Below, one piece after another: positions 11,737-22,759 of a DNA stretch of 64,000 bases; position 1 is the stretch's first letter, and every line of letters begins with the position of its first letter. The notes under the pieces are model-generated. The model worked only from the letters and a program-made list of their open reading frames with translations. It was not told the DNA's origin and ran no database searches. Made by a program: the position numbers and the translations under genes. The DNA comes from Ustilaginoidea virens (taxonomy: Eukaryota; Ascomycota; Sordariomycetes; Hypocreales; Clavicipitaceae): positions 1,302,001 to 1,366,000 of the forward strand of contig NC_057316.1 of the NCBI RefSeq assembly GCF_000687475.1. Direction: 5' to 3'.

Positions 11737-12399
11737 TATTGTTATTACTAGGCGTATAGCTTATAAGTTATCGCACTCAATAGTGACCTTATGATCAAGC
11801 TTAAGTCCTAGTTGTTCTATAAGACGGGTTATAGATATAGTAGTCTTAGCAGTTGACGATAGTGCTAATAGCTCTGCTTCGGTGGAAGATATAGTAACGG
11901 TATATTGTTTAGTAGTTTCCTAACCAATAGGTCCGCCAAATAGGCTAAAGAAAGAGCCCTAGGTAGACTTCCAGGTCTCTTTATCATCGGTAAAAGCAGC
12001 ATTAAAAGATATTAATAGCTCTTTAGTAGACGGTTGCTACTAAATATCATCATTTGGTTGTTGTATAGCAGTATATTGAATAGCTAAGTAACGTGTAATA
12101 TAAAGGTATATTGTGACCCCTATGGCTAGTAGGTAATAGTAAGGAGAAGGGTTGTATAAATATTCTGAAAGGCGGGAGACTGTCACAGCAGTATCAGGTC
12201 GGGTTATAGTGGTTGGGTAATTTATAGAGCCTATAAGCTTTTGATATTGGTATATCTCGTGTGCTATAGCGATACTAGTATATTTATTAAGAGGCTGTTC
12301 TGGAATTAGATAGTTTTTATATATAATATTTCTTCCTTTTAAGAAGTCGTGCGTAAGCTTTTCTATATAAGAGTCTTATAATAGCCAGGTCTTAGTAGG

Positions 12400-12963
12400 C
12401 TGATACCGTATAATTCGGATACCTAGGAACTATTTTAGAGTACTAAGGTCCTTCATTTTATAGGCTGCTTTTAATTTATTAACGAGGGATTCTACTTTAG
12501 GACGATTCTTTAGTTGAAATAGTACTACTATATTATCCATAAAATAAAAGACTACTATAGTGGTAGTAATCATAATATAAGGGTCTTCTGTAATAAGAGT
12601 AAGGTTGAGGGATTTAAGGGTTAATAAAAGCTCTTATTGCTATAGGTAAGGGGACCTGTAAAGACTATATAAGGCGCGCTATAATAATAGTGCCCATCCA
12701 GGTCTTTTAAATCTATCCGGATAATCGATATAGACGACTTCGTCTTATAGGCTATTAGTAAATGCCGATACAGCATCTATTTATATAGTGTTAAGGTCGA
12801 ACTTCGTTATAATAGCTACTAAGATTCGGAAGGATTTGGCAGCTAGTATAGCGGCATAAGTCTCTTTATTACTATAAGGTTGAAGATCACTATGCACACA
12901 AATTCGGGCTTTAAATTTAGTGAGAAAGCCGTATTTATTACACTTATATTTAAATACCCACAT
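12400..12963 (-). pseudogene. Copia-1 reverse transcriptase (RVT_2) remnant
   Basis: The N-terminal signature of Copia RT is open at 12781-12963: MWVFKYKCNKYGFLTKFKAR (consensus KWVFKxKxxxxGxxxKYKAR), then a SFRILVAIITKFDL segment. Further down, near 12530-12550, the catalytic YVDD box is degraded to FMDN. A FLGIRI motif follows near 12430. The loss of both catalytic acidic contexts plus internal stops make it inactive. Confidence 0.88.
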
Positions 12964-13559
12964 AAGTGGTATAGGCTTATAATTATTAGGAAGGTCTGAT
13001 AGTTATATAGGCTTAAAGGTTCCTTTATTCTAGTTATCGCAGAATTCGCTCTTTGCGGCCTCTTTAAATTCTAGTTCGAAATAGTAACCTTTTAGATCTT
13101 TCTAAAACCTAGGTTTAGGCGGTAGAGATGATCGGTATAGGCGTTCCTTAGTGCCTAGAAAAAAACTGCTAATAAAAGCTATATTAGAAGCATTCTTACT
13201 AGCTAGCCTAACTGACCTTCATAGTATAGGACTAATCTCAGCACTTTCTTTAGAAAAATATATAGAAGCTAGGGTAGGTAGCTAGACTATAAGATATTGT
13301 TGTTTACTAGGAATAGCTTATTTACTAGTAGGTATAGAAGTCGAAGGTAAGGTTAGGCTAGATAAGGTTGGGCTAGGTATAGAAGGCTAGGTAATAAGAA
13401 TAGGTATAATAGTAGTAGAAGGGTAAGATATATAGAGCTCGTCTATATCCTCATACTTAAATGCATTATCGATATATTATGGTAATTGTATTTCAAGTCG
13501 TTGTGGTATAGCGGCGGATTTACCACTATAGTAACTATTTTTATTAAAGGTAACATCGC

Positions 13560-14450
13560 GAATTCATTATACTTCATAAGGGTCGGGAATCCACACACAA
13601 TAGATATTAGTAGAATCGTAACCTATTAAATATCCTATCTTAGCATATAGTGCTAGCTTTAATTCTCGTCGATTAGTGCCTTTTAATGCTATTATTGTTA
13701 ATAGATAGGCCTTACAACCGTAAGCCTTAAGGAATAATATAGAAGGCCTAGGGTTAGTATATTAGGTATCCCTAGCGTTATTAGCTAGCCAGGAATGAAG
13801 TCGTTAATATAGTATAATCCACTAAAGGCCTTATTGTGGTGTGCGATTATATAAGAAGGATACGGCTTTCTATAGCTCTAGCTATAGATCTTTAGGTAGG
13901 TTAGCAGCTAGTCGTAAGGTCCTAGCTTTAATCCCTATAATACCCCCCGAGCGTTTAGCTAGGCCGTTTTAGGCTAAGGTATAAGGCACTATGACTTTAT
14001 CCTCTATACCTAAGGATGTCTTCTAATTATGGTATTATTACTGGAAAGCAGGGTCGTTATCGCGATGAACAATAAAGATAGTAAGGTTCTACTGGCGCTA
14101 TAAATAGTTATTAAGGTCTACTAGCTTTCCTAGGATTTCCGACTAGGTCCTAAAATATAAAGGATAATAGAAGATAAATTTAGTATTATCATCCCGTAGT
14201 AATAGTACTGTAATAGCACTATTGTAAGCTTGGTCTAGTATAAATATATCAATATATACCCGCTAGAAAGGTCTTGGGCTAGGTAGATGGGGCTGCCGGC
14301 TAATAATCCTAGTGGACTTAGATAGTGAGCACTGCTTATAATTAATAGTAAGTAATCCCTTAATTTTAGCGCTGGTAGTCGACTAGACTATCCTTTCTAA
14401 GGCTTCCTTATTAGGGTGGCCTAGTCGCTTATACTATATTGTAGCCGTAG
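13560..14450 (-). pseudogene. Copia-1 GAG-pre-integrase and integrase remnant
   Basis: On the minus strand: RLGHPNKEALERIV (zinc-binding region, about 14400-14450), RVYIDIFILDQAYNS (first Asp), FIVHRDNDPAF (second Asp), then VPYTL-QNGLAKRSGG, where the third catalytic Glu has become Lys (GAG to AAG, a RIP-type change). Then come AANLPKDL-L and NRTPQ, and AYGCKAYLL near 13700 with GYLIGYDSTNIYCVWIPD. This is the full length of a Copia integrase with its C-terminal GYD-VWIP tail. Confidence 0.88.
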
Positions 14451-15039
14451 CTTCCGAGGCAGACGCATTATAGGTATCCTTTGAGATAGCCACTGCTATA
14501 GCGGGCGCTATAATAGTTAGAATAGGATGAGATAATATGCATTATGTAGCCGCAGAATTGTTGATTGATAGAGACATATTTTTATCTAATATAGTAGGGT
14601 CTTCCCTACTAATAATAGATGAAGGCGGCGTAGTATCCTTAGAGGTATTAAATAAAGAAGGGCAAGATACTGTAGTATCGTCAGAAGGGTAAGATACCAT
14701 AGTATCCTTAATAGTAGTAGTAGTAGCAGTAATAGCGACTTCGCTATATTTAATAACCTGCTGGCTAAATATCCGGTTGGTATAAAATAAAGGGTCCTTA
14801 TTGTATATAATCTAGTCAGTCTGTGAGTTCTAGTGGTAATTTGTATGCATAAATCGTTCCAAGCTTGCCATATTAGTATGAAACGTTAGTATATATACTA
14901 CGTGTAGTAGCTCGAAGATGCTTTTATTAGTATTTAATCGCACTCTTCTATATCCTAGTATAAAAGGATTAGATTTACTAGTAAATACTATTTTAGGCTC
15001 GATATTTAGAATATAATCTAGTAACCGGTCCTTATTATT

Positions 15040-15085
15040 AGTGATATGAGTGTTAGAGCTACTATCCAGTATCTAGGAATCTTTA
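15040..15085 (-). pseudogene. Copia-1 protease active-site remnant (DSSSNTHI)
   Basis: The minus strand reads ILDSSSNTHITNN, matching the Copia protease signature WxxDSGASxHMT with Gly and Ala/Ser positions changed. It lies between gag and GAG-pre-integrase as expected. The catalytic Asp is kept but the essential Gly is lost. Confidence 0.78.
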
Positions 15086-15099
15086 AGTAGATAGGGTAT

Positions 15100-16324
15100 A
15101 ATTGAGAGAGATGCCTATGGGCTGGTAATAGATAGGGATGCCTATAGGCTTGCCTATAGGCTGGTAATAGTTATTGACGATATAGTCGGTTCGGGTTGCA
15201 TAAGGTTATATAATATATTACTATCCTTACTAGTAAATGCAATTCTAAGTGATGTAGAAGGAGAGGGTGGCTATAACATAATAAGATTAATCGTGATTCC
15301 TTTCGCTTGTAATGCTTTGATAATTATATCCTTAAAGCGCTAATTAGATAAAAACTTGGATTGGATTTTATTAAGTATAGTGGTATTAGGCTTCCAATCC
15401 TTAGGCGCCTTTTGCTAGTTTAAAACATAATAATCTTCCTAGTGATGAAAAAAGCTATAAACGCATGGTTGTTTTGGCTTAGTAATATCAGTTGTTTTTT
15501 GTTAATTATTTTATTGATTTTTATTTGTATTATTAGTTGTATCTATATCCTGGAAAGAGGCAAAGGCACCTTATGCTTTTTATTGTTATGAGGCAAACTC
15601 TTGCTCGAATAAATCACTAATATAATAACCATTAGGTATCTTTTTCTCCCATCCTTCTTTATTATTATATTACTTTTCTTTAATTCTATTCTTCTAATAA
15701 TTAGAAAAGGCTAGTATAATAGATTCTACAGCGTTAATAAAATCCTAGGTTGGTCGGAGTCCTTATGTATTTAGTAGGTTGATATTAATAGCTTCTGTAA
15801 GGACTTTCTTATAAGAAGTAATCTAGCTGGATATTTTAGTCCTATTAGGACTTCACAGTACAGCTATATAGCGCTGGCGGACATCTTTTTTATAGTCTTA
15901 AGTGGTGGGCTATAAGCGTTGTTTTAATAGGTATAACTATACGGCAATATCATTCTCCTGGCTTATAGTATCGTAGTAGTTGCCTATAGTTGCGATAATC
16001 CAGCATTAGATATTAACGAGAGCTTTTTTCTTATCCTTATAATCCTATAGGGCAGTCCTATAGAAATTCGTTATATACTGTAATCTAGTAAAATCAGAAT
16101 TATCGAGGTTAAAGATAGAGGAAGCATAAGGCTTAATGGTAGAAGCGGTAGGCTCAATGGGCTATTATAAGGTAGGCCTATTAGGTTCCTCTACGGAAGG
16201 GTTAATATAGGCCTAGATATTTTCGTTAATAGCGAACTTCTTAATAATTAAGATCTATTTAAACCAGTCTTTACTATTTAGTAGCTAGAAGTTTGCCGGG
16301 TTCCCTAGGTCGGTATTAGTAGCC
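15100..16324 (-). pseudogene. Copia-1 gag remnant with a CCHC knuckle
   Basis: The frame probably starts at the minus-strand ATG whose complement CAT is at 16322-16324 (followed by Ala-Thr-Asn-Thr-Asp). Near 15395-15460 a degraded knuckle CVYSFFHHQEDYYVLNQQKA precedes a PKDW motif. Fungal Copia gags typically have CxYCxxxxHxxxxCxxLxPxxRPxxW here. The second and last Cys are gone. Gag forms the particle and binds RNA in the intact family. Confidence 0.7.
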
Positions 16325-17248
16325 ATAGTAGAATAGGTAGGAAAGGCAGGATAGGTAGGATAGGTAGGATAGATAGGATAGATAGGATAGGTAAGATAGA
16401 TAGGAAAGAATAATAATAGGAAAGAATAATAACCTAGCCTTAGTCGAAGAAAATCCAATAGAATAAAAGGTCTAAGTTACACTAAAGGAATAAAAAGTCT
16501 AAGTAAATCCAAAGGGCAAAATAGTCCTAGGCAAAAGGGATTAATCTAGGTGGTCAATCTAGTTAATTTAATCATAAGATACCATACTTATGGTCTTCCG
16601 GCCTTAGTAGTTAAAAGTCGCTTGCCGGCTTCCTAAGTTAGAAGAAATATTTTATATAGGCAAATGTATCGGCATTGCTGCGTTCTTTTGGGCTGTGCTT
16701 TATACTAGCAATTTGTATGGTAGTACGGGTGCCCTAGCAGAACTTTTGCCTAAGGCTGATTTCTTCATCGGAAAGAATATTTAATTGTAGAAAATCGTTT
16801 GGTAAGATAACGACGATATAATAGAAGGTGCGTAGGTAAGCAGTCGGTATGCCTATTGCGTATTGCGCGGCGAAGGTCGGATTAAGGTGACAGAATTGCA
16901 ATATGAAAATACGCGATTATGCTAGTTTGCACGCTATTTATCACACATTTATACGGTCCTAGTAATAATATTAGCACAGAGGTATAAGAAATATAGCAGC
17001 AAGAAAAGATTGATATTGCATAGAATACGTAATTGCACTCTTGCAAACCTATACACAGCTGCGTGCAGTTAGCTAAAGTTAGTACGCAGTTATTTGCGTG
17101 TGTAATAAAAGGGGGAAATAGCTGGCAATCCGTCGGACCAGCTGGTAATTTATCGGTATGTAGCTGGCAATAAATGCATGCGAATAATAGTCGGAGAGAA
17201 ATCGATAGGATAAAATAGATAGAATAAAGCAATTTACCGGGTGCAAAT
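16325..17248 (-). other. Copia-1 leader with a short microsatellite
   Basis: Sequence between the PBS and gag, unusually long for a Copia leader at about 0.9 kb. Next to the gag start, 16330-16425 is an imperfect array of AGGATAGGT/AGGATAGAT units. The open stretches on the minus strand at 16882-17232 and 17079-17396 have no recognisable domain. The second overlaps the LTR, so I treat both as chance. Confidence 0.6.
16330..16425. repeat. AGGATAGGT-type microsatellite
   Basis: About eight imperfect 10-bp units (AGGATAGGT, AGGATAGAT) followed by AGGAAAGAATAAT repeats. It sits immediately upstream of the probable Copia-1 gag start on the minus strand. Slippage during reverse transcription or replication is the likely origin. 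Confidence 0.8.
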
Positions 17249-17260
17249 CGGGCTTATAAC
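17249..17260 (-). other. Copia-1 primer-binding site for an initiator tRNA-Met anticodon arm
   Basis: The plus strand reads CGGGCTTATAAC directly beside the 5' LTR end. Fungal and animal initiator tRNA-Met has GGGCTCATAAC in its anticodon arm (anticodon CAT). The single difference is C to T, a RIP change. Drosophila copia is known to prime from this internal part of a cleaved tRNA-iMet, so a half-tRNA primer is inferred here. Confidence 0.65.
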
Positions 17261-17814
17261 TATCAAAAAGGTTTCGCCTGCTAAGATAATGCAGTATGCG
17301 AAGGATAAAGGCAGTAGAATGGTAAAATCGCAGTAAGGTAAAATAACGGCATAGATAAGATATGAGACTAAGGCATAGGGACAATCTAATGTGCATTAAT
17401 TCTGCATACTTGCTTGCGTGTATACCTCCTTCCTTCCTACTATTTGGGTAGGAATATCTAGGGATTTAAATACATAATATTCCAACATAGAACATCCCTA
17501 GTGAAATCAATCTAACGTGAATATCATAGCCATACTGTGATATCATAGATATATGGCGAAATGTGCATTTGTAGTGCATCGAGATTTGCGACGATAAAGT
17601 GGTGTGATCAATTTATAATGCATCATATGTTTGCGCGTAAAGGAATGTGTGTAAGTACTGGGTACTCAACTTTACTAGCAGCCGCTATATAAATATAAGT
17701 ACTAAATACTTAATACCTTTCTCAATCTGATGATGCGGCGATGCGTAAAGATTATCGGCGATAGATATCCAAAAATAATAAAATAAAATAACAATAAATA
17801 ATTTCATTCTGACA
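17261..17814 (-). repeat. Copia-1 5' LTR (about 554 bp)
   Basis: On the minus strand it begins TGTCAGAATG and ends near CTTTTTGATA, where the solo copy has GTTTGACA (CA changed to TA). Length and ends were defined by comparison with the solo LTR 17973-18521. It contains TATAAATA-like AT-rich blocks but I could not fix a transcription start. Confidence 0.85.
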
Positions 17815-17972
17815 GTAAGTAGGCGTTTGGCGTTATTTACTAATCTAATAGACCCTATTTTAGGACCTAACTAGGCCTATTATAAGTCCTAATATCCCCC
17901 TATTTAGCCTTAAATATTTCTTATATAGTAATATTCTTAAAGTTTTCTAAGGGTTTTTATATTAATAAGTCG
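17815..17972. other. 158-bp spacer between inverted Copia LTRs
   Basis: No gene or repeat that I recognise. It is AT-rich, RIP-like sequence left between the Copia-1 5' LTR and the oppositely oriented solo LTR. Its last 5 bp (AGTCG, 17968-17972) are the target-site duplication of the solo LTR. Confidence 0.6.
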
Positions 17973-18521
17973 TGTCAGAATGAAATTATTTATTATTATT
18001 TTATTTTATTATTTTTGGATATCTATCGCCGACAATCTCTACGCATCGCCGCATCATCAGATTGAGAAAGGTATTAAGTATTCAGTACTTATATTTATAT
18101 GGCGAGTGCTAGTAAAATTCAGTACCCGGTACTTACACACATTCCCTCACGCGTAAATATATGATGCATTACAAATTGATCACACCACTTTATCGTTGCA
18201 AATCTCGATGCGCTACAAATGCACATTTCGCCACATATCTATAATATCACAGTATGGTCACGATATTCACGTCAGATTGATTTCACTAGGGATGTTCTAT
18301 GTTGGAATATTATGTATTTAAATCCCTAGATATTCCTACCCAAATAGTGGGAAGGAGGTATGCATGCAAGCAAGTATGCAGAATTAATGCACATCAGATT
18401 GTCCCTACGCCTTAGTCTCGTATCTTATCTGTGCCGTTACTTTACCTTACTGCGATTTTACCATTCCACTGCCTTTATCCTTTGCATACTGCATTATCTT
18501 AGCAGGCAAAAACGTTTGACA
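17973..18521 (+). mobile_element. Solo Copia LTR with 5-bp target-site duplication
   Basis: It runs from TGTCAGAATG to TTTGACA and is flanked on both sides by AGTCG (17968-17972 and 18522-18526). It is about 549 bp and alignable end to end with the Copia-1 5' LTR in reverse orientation. The direct repeat proves an independent insertion followed by LTR-LTR recombination, not a piece of Copia-1. The plus-strand open stretch at 18360-18590 is an LTR shadow that has a counterpart at 17079-17396. Confidence 0.9.
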
Positions 18522-18526
18522 AGTCG

Positions 18527-21083
18527 TACCTTTTTTACTTTACGAGTATATTATATTTCTATCTTTAGCCCTATATATTCTTTACTATAAGTATTTTTTT
18601 AACCTTATATTCTTTATATAGGTTTATAGAGTCTTAGGGGAGGATAAATAGGGGCCTAAATTATATATTAGTTATTACTTAAGTAAGTAATAGATTAAAA
18701 GCGGCTTATTCGACTAAATTAATATAGAAAACCAGATAAATGCCTTATAGGATATTAAGTTAGATATTAAGTAGTAATAAGATGGCAATAATAGTATGTT
18801 TAGTAGAGACCTAATTAAGCTTTTTATATAGGCAGTTCGTTTTAATATTTTAAAGGTTTAATTATATTTAGTTACTAACTTAAAAGCGCTCGGCTAGGCA
18901 TTATAAACAATTAATAGTATCTTACTATTATTATTATGCAAAGGCAATAGCAGCCTAGGCTAATTCCTATCCCTTTTTAAGATTACTAAAAAAGAGGGCT
19001 ATATGCCCCTTTAGGGTAGTTAAGCTTAAGGTTACCTATAAAGGTAAAGCGATAATTGGAATATTAAACCTATTAAACAGCCAATTTAGGCTAAACCCGG
19101 TAATAGATAATATCTAGTTATTTAACGCGAGTTAATATACCACAAGATAGTATAGCTAATTATACTAATTAAAGGAAACTATAATATAGAGGACTATTTA
19201 TACCTCTTAATTTATTCGTTTTATACTACTATTAGTTTAGGGGTGGTATACTATTAATAGAAGTTGCTTAGTCCTAATTGATTTATATAGTATAGACTAA
19301 AATTAGCCTATTTAGTCTAAACCTCGATTGCTAATAATCTCCTTAGGGAAGCTATAAAAGTGCTATTAGCACTATTAGAAGCATTTTATATAATCTTCTG
19401 CTTTTATTAAGTGTATAGCCTTAAGCTAGATATACTTTGATAAGCGGTCTATAATTACTATAAGAAATTATAGGTTAGAGACATTATAGATAGGAAGGTT
19501 AGTTATAAAGTCGATTGATATCTATAATTAGAAGTGGTCTGCAATTAGTAGCGGTTATAATAGGCCTTAACGTAATTAGCGGCTCTTATACATCCTATAG
19601 CATTAGTAATTCTAAATATATCTTACTACTTTAGATAATATATTATTAAAGTAATAATCCTATCGTAATAGTTAGAAGGTAGTGTTTTTCCCTAAATAGC
19701 CTACTATAGGCGAGTTATAGCAGTATTAGATTACTATAGTAGTTAAGGGCTTAAACGATAGAAGCTATACTTATACCTAATAAAGGAGCACGCTATATAT
19801 ATTTAGGATATAATTAGTAATTTGTTTTTATATTATTATTTCTATTAGAAATTGTTATTCCTTATTCGCGATTGCTATTTACTAGGCTTAATATATGCTA
19901 TCTTTAGATATTATTTAGTCCTAAATAGTTTAAAGGTAGGAATCGGCGAAGATATATAGGCTATAAGGTAGGGTAGTCTTTAGGGCCGAAATTAGTCTTA
20001 TCTTACCTTCTATCTTATTTATATCGAATATTAAAATAAATAGTAGTTTTAAGATCTAGCCGATTTATAGCTTTATCTTATCTACTTTTTATTTCTATCG
20101 AGAAAGAATATTAGGGCATTAGGCTTATAACTTTAGCCTATACTAAAGATAGAAATTAAAGAGTACTAGAGTCTTAGCCTATTAGGCTTATCGCTTAGAT
20201 ATTTCTTATAATTAGGCGAAATACTCTAGATTTTTATAGTCGGTAAAGATAATAAAAGGGGAAGCTACTAAATAGAGTTCTACTAATTATACCTTAAGGT
20301 AAAAGATAATAATAAGGAGTTCCTTATTATATATAGTATAATTTTATTCTATATCCGATAAGCGAGTAGAATAGTATATAATAGGGTAGAATATATTATC
20401 TTCCCTAACCTATAATAGATAGCTATTAAGGGCTATATTAGAATTATCTACCTTAAGGACTATCTCTTTATTAGGGTCCTATTAAGCGAGAACTAAAGAT
20501 AATATAAAATACTACTTAAGCGCTTAGAATACTACCTCTTTTTCGTTTAACTATTAGAATAAGATCCTTTTCTTTATTAACTTAACTAAAAAGTCGATAA
20601 GGCAGGAGAAGTCTAAAATAAAGTTGCAATAGAAGTTAGTAAAACTAAAGAAATTATAAATGCCTTTTAATTTTATAGGTACTTCCTAGTTCTAAATGGC
20701 TTTAATCTTTTTAGGGTCTAGATAGATTTCCTTTCTAGCTATTATAATATATCCTAAGTATTAGACTTCTTTTACTGTGAAATTATACTTATTAAGATCT
20801 AAATTTAAGCTGGCCTTTTATAATTATTAAAAGACTTCTTTAATACGCCCTATATAGTCTGCCTTTAATCCCCTAGTATAGATTAAAATATTATCGAGGT
20901 AGGTAATTATAAAGTCTCCTAATATATTCCCTAAGGCCTTATTAATATATCTTTAAAAGGTTATAAGGGCCTCGGTTAGGCTAAATAGTATAATAAGCTA
21001 TTTAAATAGTCCGAATCGTATGCAAAATATAATTAAATATTTATTGCCTTCTGCAATATATATCTTATAGAATGCTATATATA
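18527..21083 (-). mobile_element. Gypsy G1, left part: degraded Ty3/Gypsy pol
   Basis: Reverse complement of the G2 pol and integrase sequence, colinear from the integrase end (near 18530, matching 46400 of G2) to reverse transcriptase (near 21080, matching 30530 of G2). The RT active site at 20890-20901 reads YLDN in place of YLDD. The 14 bp at the right end (GAATGCTATATATA, 21070-21083) recur at 49800-49813, after which the same pol sequence continues. LINE B therefore split this copy. The left boundary abuts the solo Copia LTR site and no G1 LTR is visible. Confidence 0.87.
20890..20901 (-). pseudogene. G1 reverse transcriptase active-site remnant (YLDN)
   Basis: The minus-strand codons TAC CTC GAT AAT follow a GDFIIT context, the usual G-F/Y-x-x-Y-x-D-D block of Gypsy RT. 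The last Asp has become Asn, a G-to-A change. The neighbouring residues ILI match the G2 copy. Confidence 0.85.
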
Positions 21084-21210
21084 TTATTATTATTAAATTA
21101 CGCTAGAGGCTATTTAGAGCTAAATAACCTATCTAGTATATCTATGAAGATAATTCGGAAAGGAAAAACCTAATAGCCGGGAGGAAAACTCTTCCTATAT
21201 TCTTAATTAC

Positions 21211-21454
21211 TGTGAAGGACTGGCCCTAGGGCGGCTGCGAATAGGCGTCAATAATATGTATTAAATAGACTAAAGAGGAAGGAAAAGGATCCAAGTAGGA
21301 ACCTTCTATCTAGTCTATTTATATCCCGATTATAACACGTATCGGAGTCCTAGTATAGTCCCGTGACTCCGTCTGTTGCCCTTCTTAGGCTAGACACGGG
21401 CGCAGCCCGAGTCCTAGCCATATTGTGGCGCGGGCGTAGCCCGAGCCCGTGACA
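21211..21454 (-). mobile_element. Solo Gypsy LTR (G2 family) in LINE B 3' region
   Basis: The 244-bp sequence starts TGTGAAGGACTGG and ends CCCGTGACA on the plus strand, which is the reverse complement of the G2 LTR. ATTAC flanks both sides (21206-21210, 21455-21459). Reversing it gives TGTCACGGGCTCGGGCTACG at the 5' end. The flanking LINE sequence is continuous with LINE I once LTR and duplication are removed. It is less mutated than G2's LTRs: the terminal CA and several CpA are kept. Confidence 0.93.
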
Positions 21455-21467
21455 ATTACTGCTTTTT

Positions 21468-21489
21468 ATCGCCCCGCAGCAGGGGCGGC
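21468..21489 (-). other. LINE B 3'-terminal hairpin
   Basis: The plus strand reads ATCGCCCCGCAGCAGGGGCGGC, pairing GCCGCCCC with GGGGCGAT around a short loop. It is the same position relative to the 3' end as hairpins in LINEs I, D and F. LINE reverse transcriptases often recognise a 3' stem-loop in their own RNA, so that role is inferred. Confidence 0.6.
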
Positions 21490-21999
21490 GGGTATCTAAT
21501 GCATAAAAGGGTAGGGTGCGCAACCGCTTAAGACTATATCTAGCGGTATTGTATAGGAAAAGTGCGAGTAAGAAGTCCCGGAATATTAGATCCGGGTTAA
21601 TAGTCTTATCGGATAAGAAGTGAGGGGAGGGTAAAGCCAGAGGGGGTAAGGTCAGTAGTGCGCTTACAACGGGTATATTCTCGCCAGGCGTATATCTATA
21701 GTAGCCCAGGCGCTTCTCGGTATATATTAATTTTTTAGTCGGAAGAGAAAGTGAGCTAACTCTAAAGGTTAAAGCAGGCAGCCTTAGGCACTATATTAGT
21801 ATATAGGTTAGCAATACCCCCCGATTTAATACCTTTTCTTTTCTTTTTTTCCTCTATAGCGCTAATTTTAAGGTATATAATAACCCCTCTATTGCGGTAT
21901 AAGGCCGGTACTAACCCTATTAGTAGAACGGCAGCAGTAGTAGTAATAATAGCAGTAGTAATAATAATAATAATAAGAATAATAATAGTAAGAATAATA

Positions 22000-22759
22000 A
22001 TGCCTAAGCGGTTAGTAATACTAGATAAGGGGGTAAGTATAGATCTTACGTGCGGTAGAACCATAGTTAACCCTTATATAGTAGCCCGGCAAATTACGCG
22101 TATAGTCTTATAGGCTATATTTAATACGCTCGGAGGATCTTAAGTATAAATACCATAGCTAATAAGGTATAGACTAGATTATACCTATTCTCTAGCGAGG
22201 CTAATATAGGTAGGGATTAGTATAGCCTACTACCCCTATGCCTTAGCGGGTAAGATATATATACCCCTAAAAAAGACCCTAGGGAATTAAATCTTAATAT
22301 AAGAACTCTTAAATATATAAGAGACTATTGCTAAGGGGATAAAAATATATTTTCGATTTATATATAGTATGGGTTATTAGCTAATTATCTTTACTTTTAG
22401 GTAGACGATTATAAGGCCTTTTAGTAGAGGGCTAAATAGGCATCTGCCTTTTAGGGGCATAATTAGGTAGTAGTAATAGTAGTAGCGGCGGCAATAGGGG
22501 GCCTTAATGCTCCTAAGGCAACCTAAGAGATATTAGACCTTAAAGAAAAGAAGGTCCTTGCTTTAAAATAATAGGCCTATACCTAAAAGGATATTACCGT
22601 ATTATTATAGGTTTTCTTAGGCTAAGAGGGGGGGGAGGGAGTATTAAAAGGGGAGTAGACTAAAGATAATAAGGATAAAGGGGGGAAGGGCAATAAAGGG
22701 AGTAAAAGGGGGAAAAGAAGGAGGATACCCTTAATATTAAAATAATAACTATTGATTAA
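22000..22759 (+). pseudogene. Opposite-strand ORF in LINE B 3' region (degraded copy)
   Basis: Begins MPKRLVILDKGVSIDLT, matching the I copy (MPKRSAILNKGVSTDLT) codon by codon. It continues in the same frame to a GKI at 22249-22257 where I and the D/F copies have GKT. In-frame stops are TAG/TAA only. The C-terminal LDLKEKK segment and an acidic/Gly-rich end follow after apparent small indels. It lies on the strand opposite to LINE B transcription. No protein family was recognised. A trinucleotide run (GCA/GTA/ATA) precedes the ATG. Confidence 0.6.

Larger units (their letters stand above)
11093..17814 (-). mobile_element. Copia-1: nearly complete Ty1/Copia retrotransposon, RIP-degraded
   Basis: Minus-strand element. 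5' LTR 17261-17814, PBS 17249-17260, leader, gag (about 16324-15100), protease, integrase, reverse transcriptase and RNase H (to about 11490), polypurine tract 11463-11472 and a truncated 3' LTR 11093-11462. The order PR-INT-RT-RNase H defines Copia. The two LTRs differ by scattered transitions. The 3' LTR lacks its outer ~180 bp, and the outer flanks (CAATT left, GTAAG right) do not match. The left end has therefore been lost or rearranged, rather than being a clean insertion end. Confidence 0.92.

Noticed and set aside
16882..17396. Two open stretches in the Copia-1 leader and LTR
   Set aside because: One extends into the LTR, and the same peptide appears in the solo LTR on the other strand (18360-18590), so the similarity reflects the repeat and not a gene.
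11093..17814. Clean Copia-1 insertion with target-site duplication
   Set aside because: The left LTR is truncated and the flanks do not match, so a simple two-LTR insertion boundary cannot be claimed on the left.
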